Shown: positions 55,966 to 64,000 of the stretch, in pieces
Layout of the letters: every line of letters begins with the position of its first letter
Position numbering within the stretch: the stretch's first letter is position 1
Source: Pectinophora gossypiella
Lineage: Eukaryota; Arthropoda; Insecta; Lepidoptera; Gelechiidae
Length of the DNA stretch: 64,000 nt
Assembly (NCBI RefSeq): GCF_024362695.1
Contig: NC_065425.1
Coordinates: forward strand, 11,413,001 to 11,477,000
Direction: 5' to 3'
Program-made: the position numbers and the translations under genes
The notes under the pieces: model-generated
Told to the model about the DNA's origin: nothing
What the model saw: the letters and a program-made list of their open reading frames with translations, nothing else
Database searches by the model: none

Positions 55966-56008
55966 CGCGCGTCACGGTTGCTGTGCCGTGGGAGCCGATA
56001 TTGCTATG

Positions 56009-56153
56009 TTCGGTCACGAGCAATAATATATATACACTTTGGTACCATGTCACATTAACTTTTTTTGACAAATTGAACTGTAAGTCTCACTAAATGTCAA
56101 ATATGTTAGTGTGACAGAGTCCTAAAGTGGGTACATTATATTGCTCATGACTG
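56009..56153. mobile_element. Mariner-like MITE (copy 2), inverted orientation
   Basis: GGTCACGAGCAATAATATAT at the left and TATATTGCTCATGACTG at the right, with the AGTTAATGTGACATGGTACC segment of the family read on the other strand. Begins 43 bp from the 3' LTR. Confidence 0.7.
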
Positions 56154-56849
56154 TTCACTTTTAAACTTTGGAGCATATAAGGCGCCTAATTAATTCATTA
56201 TATCGTAGGAGGTACATAAGACATACTTCTGTTTTTAATACGAAATACATGTGACTGTCGTTTCTATATGACTATTTATAAGGAAAAAAAAACAAGAAAA
56301 AACAAACGCTAATTAATGATAATACTATACAAATAAAAGCACCAACAGATGACACTTAGTATTTTATTTCCATAAGAAAAAGGTAAAATTCTTAAAATCC
56401 ATTGACATAGAGCGATCCGTTTTTTTTTTGGATGTTCTAAGCATTTATTCTTAAATCTACATTACAGCAAATCGTCTTAATAGCTAACTTTAAAAAAAAC
56501 AGCAGATTACTTCTTAAGTCTTAAAAAAAGAATTACAACCATTCAAAACAGCTTTTAGCTTTTAAACAAAAATATTTAGAATTATTTTTGTGCATCGTGT
56601 AATCAGTGAAAACATATCACAACATTTAGATTTCCAAATTATATCTTTGAGACGAAAATCACAATACATAACACAAACATTTTACACATTTTCTTCACGT
56701 TTAACACCTAAAGGAGTAGACAGATGCCTAAAAATTTATAGCAGCAATGAATTACATGACTTATGCTACATATTAGGAACTATTTACAATGGCTTTTCAA
56801 AATAGGCTTACGAAATAATAATTGTTTTTCTTACTGGTCTTAATTCTAG

Positions 56850-57170
56850 CAGACATTTCTTAATTTTATTTTAAGTACGGGTACGGGTATACCCGTCATT
56901 TTCTTATCCGACGAGAAGGAAAGGAACGGATGATTGAGAGATGTTAATATTAAAATGAATGAGTGTATAACCCGGGCGAATCAAATAGCGGTCTCGCTGG
57001 TATGCAAACCGTTTGACGTGTGCTTTGAACTTAGTTCTGTCGGGTTATTGTGTGCCACATATGCCTGTCGATTATTCGTACCCTTCCTTTTCGGCGGATA
57101 AGAAAATGACGGGTATAATTTAAAATATCATTACGTAGATGGTGTCTGCAGGAATCCGGACCGTTGACTG
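56850..57170. mobile_element. Palindromic MITE, second copy
   Basis: Arms with CTTATCCGACGAGAAGGAAA and TTTTCGGCGGATAAGAAAAT, centre with CCGTTTGACGTGTGCTTTGA and TTCTGTCGGGTTATTGTG, ending TGTCTGCAGGAATCCGGACC. Same family as 46431-46790. Confidence 0.7.
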
Positions 57171-58582
57171 TATAACCTAACTTACATGACACTGGGTTAT
57201 CAGCATGGACAAATTATATACTAGAAGATTGACAATCGCTATAGAGCGTAACACGGTAGTTATTTTTAAATATACTAGATGTCTCTAGTTGTAGAAAAAA
57301 AGCTTAATTAAGATTAAAAAAGCTTATTATAAAATTAATGACTACCTAAATGATAAAAATGTCTGGTATTGAATGTGTTCCTCTAGTTATTAAATAACTT
57401 GTAATGTATATCCTCATTGGTTTTTAAAAGATGTGTTGCTGTTGCAGTTTCTTGTCATTTCTTCTCCTCAGCCATAACACCTTGCGAAATGACGTAAATT
57501 CAAAAATGTTACATTGACCTTCAACAAGTTTATCCATGATAATTACGTTGAATAAATGATTCTGATTTCTGTATTAAAAGTAAATGGCAATAATAGGTGA
57601 TTCGAAATAGTTAAAAAAGAGTTCTTAATAGTTTCACAAAAAAAAAAAAATGTTAGATGGCGTAACGAAGTCTGACAACGATCATTGTTGTCAACGCCAT
57701 CTGGGCTTACTTGAAGAGCAATATTATTGGGTATTTGACTGCGTCAAAGATGAATTATAAAATGCTAATCTAGAAATAGAAGCCAGTCAAAAATCAATCT
57801 CATTTTACTTTTCGACATATTTCCGAATTTTATTTATGAATTAAGTAACAATTAGTACGACGTTTGACTACCAATATACCGGTCCGACCGTCCAACTATA
57901 TTTTGTTAATTGATTACCGAGTTACTACCCGCGCATAGATTCGTATTGTACCTATATTACTTTTTCAACCTTAAATTTATTGTGTTAAGTGTTAATTTAT
58001 ACCCGTACTGCCTGACGTGAATTTGACACATCTTAAACCCATTATGGGTTTCAGTGTCGTAATGTAAGAATTTTATAATATCTTTTGTAATAAATAAATA
58101 AATAAAAAAAATAACGATTTTATTGACGACGTCCTAGGACAGTATTTCCATACAAACTCCAAAGAAAACTTTCATTTCGACGTTTCGAAAAAAGTATCTC
58201 GCTTGACTAGGTTGTCAAGTAGCCTATGCTGCGGACCTATAGAGCTCATAAATGAACACAACCTTTATCTCGCTGGAAGAAAAAGAGACACCTAGCAGTA
58301 TTAGAATACTGAATTTTTGATAGGCTAGTTTCCAACTGGTCAAATCAGTTACTTTTTACTAAACGTCAAAACACGAAATTACTATGGAATTTGTATGAAA
58401 AAGCACACTGTGACGTCATTGAAAATCGCGATAAAATGTTAGACTTTCCTTTATTCCTTATTATTACGTTTTTCTTGACTAAAATTCATAAATAAGTTAA
58501 ATAGAAAAAAGAAAATGCTTTTCGTTAGTTTTAGACCCGTCTTAATTTAGAAATCAGAATTTCATAATTTGTCTTGAACCTA

Positions 58583-58722
58583 GTACAGTCACGAGCAATA
58601 TAATGTACCCACTTTAAGACTCTTGTCGTACTAACATATTTGACATTTAGTGGGACTTATTGTCAAAAAAGTTAATATGACATGGTACCAAAGTGTATAC
58701 ATATTAATGCTCGTGACCGTAC
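58583..58722. mobile_element. Mariner-like MITE (copy 3)
   Basis: GTACAGTCACGAGCAATATA at the left and TAATGCTCGTGACCGTAC at the right, in direct orientation to the copy at 15961-16108. Confidence 0.75.
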
Positions 58723-59209
58723 ACGACCCAATTCTTTACGGGCTACACTTCGCAGTGCTCTAGTATATTTCGTCCATAGTTAGCAGCAACTGAGCGCTTT
58801 AATCCGTTTCAAAACTAAAAAAAACGACTACTGTTATGGTCAAATCGATTCGATTATAGATCGCGTCAATTATAACAAACTTTTCGAAATTGCCTGTAGT
58901 CAGGTTTCTTCAGCAAATCGCAGTGGAGGAGCGTGGTGGAGTCGTATGTACCGTAACAATCGAGGAGTAGGCCTGTGCCCAAGAAAATTAAAACGAAAAT
59001 ATGAATTCAAACTCATAGTCATAAAATTCTTTCTTCTTCTTTCTAAAGTTGAATAAAGTGGTTTAGAGTCCAAACCGGGATTCAAACCTGTGACACTACG
59101 ATGCAAGTCACGCGTTCTCGGAGCTGGGCTATCACGGGTTTGAACCCGCACCACTTTTTCTCTTTGAGTTATTCCCTAAGCAGGAGAAGAGTGCCATGAA
59201 AACAAAAAT

Positions 59210-59344
59210 GGCTTAGCACCGTAAGCACGCGACTCTTTCTCGCCGCGACAGAGATCATCTGTCTCTTTCTGTGCAGTACTGTGAGAGAGTGGCGGGTGAC
59301 GTATGTCGAGGCGAGAAAGAGTCGCGCGCTTACGGTGCTAAGCC
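59210..59344. repeat. Hairpin MITE
   Basis: Arms of about 41 bp (GGCTTAGCACCGTAAGCACG, CGACTCTTTCTCGCC) are inverted complements with two mismatches, around an 50-bp centre with further CTCTTTCTG/GAGAGAG symmetry. Lies 170 bp downstream of the TELO2 stop. Confidence 0.8.
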
Positions 59345-59515
59345 CGCTGCAATATTATTATAGACAGGACATTATACTCCGGGCAAGTAATGCTGTGGAC
59401 ACTATCTGAGGCAAATCTACAAAAAGTTACGTAAAAAAGAGCGTTATCCCTCAGTCTACTTTTCTTCAGGACAGATAAAGCACCCAGTATTTGTTCCTTA
59501 AGCCTTAACTTAAAT

Positions 59516-62283
59516 CTAGACCAAATTGTATTCCCCTAAGTTCTTTTCAATCAATTGAAGGATTTGTCCAGCGAAGATCGCGGTTTCTGACTTCGGCCCT
59601 CCGAGTCTCATCGTCAAATCCACGTTTGTCAGCAAATCTGTCAGCCACGACCTGAACTCAACCATGGCTTCGAAGAACTCCGTCCTTAGCAACAAGCTCG
59701 GTAAAACCAGAACCACAGTCGCCACTAGAGCTATCACATACGACTGTATCTTCGGATCTGGTGTATATCTCATGTAGAGCAACATTGGGACAACTTCCGC
59801 GCAGTATTGCGGACATTTCGGGCAGTTTTTGGACGCTAAAATTATATTACCAACGACTTGCAGGTACTTGTAAAATAAAATCTTGTCGAAATCCTGCTTG
59901 ATGTTATGCTGGCTGAGAGTCAGTTGTCTGAAGCCAAAACCTCCGACTAGAGGGTAGAAAAAGCTATCAGCGACTGCCGCAAACTCGTTCCGTTTAGCTT
60001 TAGCGAATGGGTGAGTTTGTATGGTGTGGATATATCGAGTTTTGTTGATCAAACGCCGTCGAATTACCTCCTCGGCCGCCAAGTTTGTGTTTTCTTCTTC
60101 AGTAGTGACTATTTGTGGTGTAGTCTTCTGTTCAACAGTCTGAGGGCGAACATCCGCTATTCTGTTTGCAGATTCAGACAACACGTCCAGCATGAACATC
60201 TTAGTAGCTATGGAATATCTCCCGACGTCCGTATGGATTTCTTTACACAAATGTTCTGCGCAAACTTTAGATTGGTTGCACACGATGACAACACAAGTGT
60301 TAAACTTAATAGTGTCGAAGTGATCCACGTGGTATTTAGGCTCCAAATGTATGAATAAATCGAGCAACTCCACAGCTAACTTTGGATTGTCGTTTTTGAG
60401 TTGTTTTGTGACTAGTTCTTCGGATACTGCGAACGCCGCTGCGAAGGATTCCGCGTCTTTCGCTTCTGTCAAAATTTCAATAAGATCTCTTAGGTAGTGA
60501 GGCCGCTTTCTCGTGTTCACACACACGTCGTTGCCCATGTCATAGGGTTGAAGATCATCGTCCGAATCTAAATCTTCACAATTGCTATTTATTATTTTCA
60601 AAGCGTCGAGTTTTGCCGCGATTATAGTTTTGACAATTTCTTTAGTTTGTTGTTGCGTTTTGACAGCGCAAGAGACTACAGTATTCTCCATCAATCTCTG
60701 CTCCCCTGTGGCTTTCTCAGCTATAGTATCAAGTATATCTTTCAGGTCAATATTTCTCGGTTTAGCGTCTTTAGGCTTCTTGTGTTTTTTGTCTATGAGA
60801 CATTTCGTAGGCATTTCCTTCAACATATTAGCTATTTCAACGCAATTTTGTCCCATTTCTTCGTATTCAAACTTTAGTTTTTCCACGGCTTCTTTATCTT
60901 TTTCGTCTATTTCTGTTAGCAGTTTAAGCATCACCTCTGTGGTAGCCATGCCTATGCAACGTAAGTCTTTGTAAATGAGGTCTAAGTGTTTCGACATCCC
61001 TTTGAATAATATTGCCTTTATTTCTACACAGTGCCAGTTTTGTTTCCGTTTGTGGTATATCACGCGATATTTTGTAGCTAACACGAGTAGCAATGATATA
61101 AACATATGTTGGTTTATGTTTGCCGTGTTGTAGATCCTTAGATCTGCCCAAACGTTGCCCAGACGTAAAATCAAATCTGTTATCGTCTTTTCGGAATTAT
61201 TAGAAGTGGAAATGTAATAAATTAAGTTTTCTATAATGTGTGTATCCCTATATTCTTTAGGTTTGAAATAAAAAGGTATTTTCATGGAGAGATTCTCACT
61301 CCAATCTTTGCTTTTGTCGAAATTCTCGCCGAGAATGTGGCTAATGGTTTGTTCCTTAGATTTGTAGTCTATCGGACATTTTTGAAGGATAATAACGGAC
61401 AAGCAATCGATTGCTTGGCGATTCAAATGGAATAATAAGGCTTGTATTAATTTCCTTTTGACGAATTTACACGGTTCCACATTTTCATTTCCCGCCCAAA
61501 CTATAAGGATGTCGACGAATTTCGAAATGGCGTCAGAATTACCATTCATATTGTAGTTTATCACGACTTTCGACAGCAAATGTGACAAATAAGACATGTC
61601 GTATCGTATCCCTTCATGGAAACAGCCTTCAGACATGAAATCCATGCTTCGGATGATGTGAAAAATGAGATTATATGAGAAATTTTCATGGGAGAATTCT
61701 TTAGGGGTGTTTTTTTCTAATTTATTGGCAACTCTTTCGGGGAGTGTTACTAGCATTTGGACGTAACATTCCCAATCCGTTTGGTACCTGTATAGTGCGT
61801 TATTATCCTCAAATTTCCGACTACTGACATCGGCAGCCGCTGTTAAAATCATGTCGCTTTTTACATATCTCGATAGGATATCCGCTAACGCCTCCAGAAC
61901 GGTTCTATTCGTTTCGCTTTTCAAAAACCCGCATATTAATGTCAAAATTTCTTTACTTAACTCGAAACTTTCTTCAATTATACACAAATTCAAGATTTCT
62001 TCTTTTAATAGCGGCCATTCCGGCATCAAGTACTTTACGAGCATACTTAGTAACTGCGTGAACGTATCTGTTACTTCGATACTTAGTACTTTTTCGTCGA
62101 TATTAGTTAGTTTTTGTACCGTGACTGGGCCTGGGAGGTACTTGTCGACGTTTTGGAAGCAAGTCTTGATGTTTCTTACGTCGTTGTCATTTTTGAGTCG
62201 TTCAATAGCGTGGAGTGTTTCCTGGAAGGTCCTCAGAGCTCGCAGTAAGCGCTCCTGTGTGGTTGTCTTCGGACAACCGCTGC
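59516..62283 (-). CDS. TELO2: Telomere length regulation protein TEL2 homologue (TELO2), main exon
   Basis: One 921-codon minus-strand exon, TAG stop at 59518-59516 and a good acceptor (ttttctctttccag) before 62283. The frame stays open beyond the acceptor to an ATG at 62347, so a start there cannot be excluded, but the acceptor suggests a short upstream exon. TELO2 is the scaffold of the TTT complex, which works with HSP90 to stabilise ATM, ATR, mTOR and related kinases. Features: alpha-helical HEAT-like repeats throughout, the RCIGMATTEVMLKLL motif (about 63% along), an acidic linker (SNCEDLDSDDDLQPYDMGND), RPHYLRDLIEILTEAK, and the C-terminal Telomere_reg-2 region with HPFAKAKRNEFAAVADSFFY and PLVGGFG. 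Length fits the family (about 840-900). Codon use is AT-rich like the rest. Confidence 0.88.
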
Positions 62284-64000
62284 CTGGAAAGAGAAAATAC
62301 CTGAATGTGCCCAAAACTGGTTTAGGAAAACATAAATATACCCGCATGCAGACATTTACAATTTATAGGGATAGACTTATAGCATAGAGCTAGGCTAGAA
62401 TCTTGAATTAAATTGCCTTATAATAAAACGAAGACTAAAGATAATACCACGTTTAAAATACAGGCCGCGTCACGAAAGAAGTCCACGGTTTTTTATGGTA
62501 CTTATAGTCATAATAATTCTATGCAGAATCTGCGTCACTTTCTTTTTTGACGTGACTTATTGTAGATTTGCCGCAGATAGCATTAACTACTTGGCCGGAC
62601 AAATGAGGAGCGCTGAAGGCTCTCACATGGTAATCTGCGACACTATGATCGCGGCCGCGTGACTTCTTTCGCGGCGTGGACTATATTTTAAACCTTTCTG
62701 CGTGGCAACCATGTCGCTAAGTATATCGAGGACTTCCATCAATAGACGTAGCGAATGCTATCTACGTAGATAGGCGTCCCACGGCTATTGGTCGAAGCCA
62801 TTATGATACGTATGATTGCTTAACTATATTGACAATATAGGAATTTGATATTTTAGTCACATGTATTTCAATAACAAGGGGTTAAAATGGCCACATCTAA
62901 GTAATTCATCTAAAAAAGCAGTGTTACAACTGTCAAATAGCAATATTGCTGTTTTAGATGAATTGTTGTGATGTGGCCTTTTTAACCCCCCTGTAGAATG
63001 CCCGAGGTTTTCCGTTATACGTGAATAAAAAAACATTCAAAATGTTGAATTAAAATCGAATCGGTTTTGCGTTTTAACGTGATTTTGTACCTTCTACGTC
63101 GGTTGGATTTGCTGTCGCGCGATCGTTTTAGTATGCTATGATTACTAAAGCGTTAATTGGTTTGCATCGATTTAGAAACTAATGGCACATGGCTATGATG
63201 GCCGTTAAGACATAATAAAGTACAGTAATTTGCTCCTTTAACGTAATTATTAATTAATATGAAACTTGATGAGCGGGACGAACGTCAAAACTGACATCAT
63301 AGCTTGCCGATAGTTTTAGTTTTAGTACTTTTGTAATTTATTTTATGGTAAAAAGCTTCACTTTTAGTCTTAAGTAAGGACTTTCGCAAAAATAAAAGAT
63401 TGCGACATCATTTTCTTACACTACATGAATGACCTCAAAATCTAGCGCCAAACGTATAACTAACACTAAAACTAGCCCCAAACTTAACTGACACTAAAAA
63501 TGAAACATATAGGGCCGGGCACTCTATGAATGCGTTTTCGTATGAATTTGAATCGTGTAAACATTGGTCTATGACGATCAACTCGCTTACAGTGTGTGGA
63601 ATTCCATAGGTTACTTCTTTCCTCGTGTAGATTGTAAGATAAATACGAAAACGTATGTTTAGTGCGACTTCGGGCCTTAATTTTGAATCGCCTTCAACTC
63701 ACGTGCGAAAATATATACCTGTCTCATCTTGCAAATGATACGTTCAACTGTGCTATTAACCATGTTAGGGGCCTTTGGCGGCTCAATAATAACCCTGACA
63801 CCAAGGTTGATTGGGTTGGTAATACACCTCACAACCCACACGATAGAAGAAGCTGTGCTACGTGAAATGCATATACAGGGTGTTAGTGCCATCGTAACGA
63901 ATACTGAGGGGGATGATTCAGACCATGATTCTGAGTTAATATCAAGTAGAATTTTCCGTCGTTAATTTATTGACTTTTTAAGTTTTTTTTATTTATTTTC
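62284..64000. other. Region upstream of TELO2, repeat-rich
   Basis: Contains a dispersed repeat (62548-62640), the second ATCTACGTAGAT repeat (62725-62810), a family-H hairpin MITE (62878-62993), a dispersed repeat (63100-63310, opposite copy at 15720-15890), a SINE 3' part (63760-63850) and half of the inverted-repeat element (63875-63962). A short 5' coding exon of TELO2 may be here, but none could be recognised. Confidence 0.6.
62878..62993. repeat. Hairpin MITE, family H
   Basis: GGGGTTAAAATGGCCACATC at the left and TGTGGCCTTTTTAACCCCCC at the right; shows the full terminal GGGGTTAAAA / TTTTTAACCCC ends of the family. Confidence 0.8.

Larger units (their letters stand above)
55966..59515. 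other. Intergenic DNA between the errantivirus and TELO2
   Basis: Contains a mariner-like MITE (56009-56153), a palindromic MITE (56850-57170), a LINE 3' end (57431-57565), a dispersed repeat (58323-58582, also at 8990-9260) abutted by a second mariner-like MITE (58583-58722), a SINE tail (58910-58985), a SINE head (59035-59150, minus) and a hairpin MITE (59210-59344). No host exon seen. Confidence 0.65.

Overview
This window is a piece of insect nuclear genome, almost certainly from a moth or butterfly (Lepidoptera). The coding exons are split by many AT-rich introns, each gene has clear insect homologues, and the non-coding DNA is packed with short mobile elements of lepidopteran type: Bm1-like tRNA SINEs, a 5S-rRNA-headed SINE, hairpin MITEs and LINE 3' ends. 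No prokaryotic features are present.

Layout. (1) 1-29.1 kb: 3' part of a large plus-strand gene of the Skeletor/Knickkopf family. It has two DM13 domains, a DOMON domain, a cupredoxin-like domain and a C-terminal hydrophobic tail that looks like a GPI signal, so it is probably knickkopf (cuticle chitin organisation). Its 7.3-kb intron carries a complete opposite-strand gene for protein-L-isoaspartate O-methyltransferase (Pcmt) and a 5'-truncated LINE. Its 6.1-kb intron holds a nested transposon: a piggyBac-like element (TTAA duplications, 11-bp inverted ends) inside a hAT-like element (8-bp duplication). The piggyBac-like element codes for a protein with an acidic N-terminus, twelve 17-residue Pro-rich repeats and the transposase C-terminal Zn-finger, but no DDE catalytic core. 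Its right half carries a palindromic array phased at about 73 bp. (2) 29-32.7 kb: AT-rich intergenic DNA with an unusual recurring GACAATAAA motif. (3) 32.9-36.6 kb: six-exon gene for a type II membrane protein of the Star family (EGF-ligand trafficking). (4) 36.6-46.9 kb: gene desert with hairpin MITEs, a GC-richer island of stem-loops, a 5S-derived SINE and a foldback element. (5) 46.9-47.3 kb: last exon of a minus-strand gene, probably the clathrin adaptor AP180/lap. (6) 47.68-55.97 kb: a full-length errantivirus (gypsy-type endogenous retrovirus) with LTRs identical by eye, a CGCG target duplication, gag, pol and env, a tandem leader array, and a 430-bp inverted copy of its own env-U3 end inserted into the 3' part of pol. 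(7) 59.5-62.3 kb: a single large minus-strand exon for the TELO2/TEL2 protein, a PIKK chaperone and DNA-damage factor.

The host genes have unrelated jobs: extracellular matrix, protein repair, EGF signalling, endocytosis and PIKK stability. They do not form a pathway. The window is most unusual in its mobile-element biology: nested insertions, a core-less transposase relative, self-insertion of a retrovirus-like element, and SINEs with exchangeable heads around a shared centre. All calls come from reading the sequence. Splice sites were chosen by GT/AG context, phase continuity and family knowledge, with no transcript data.
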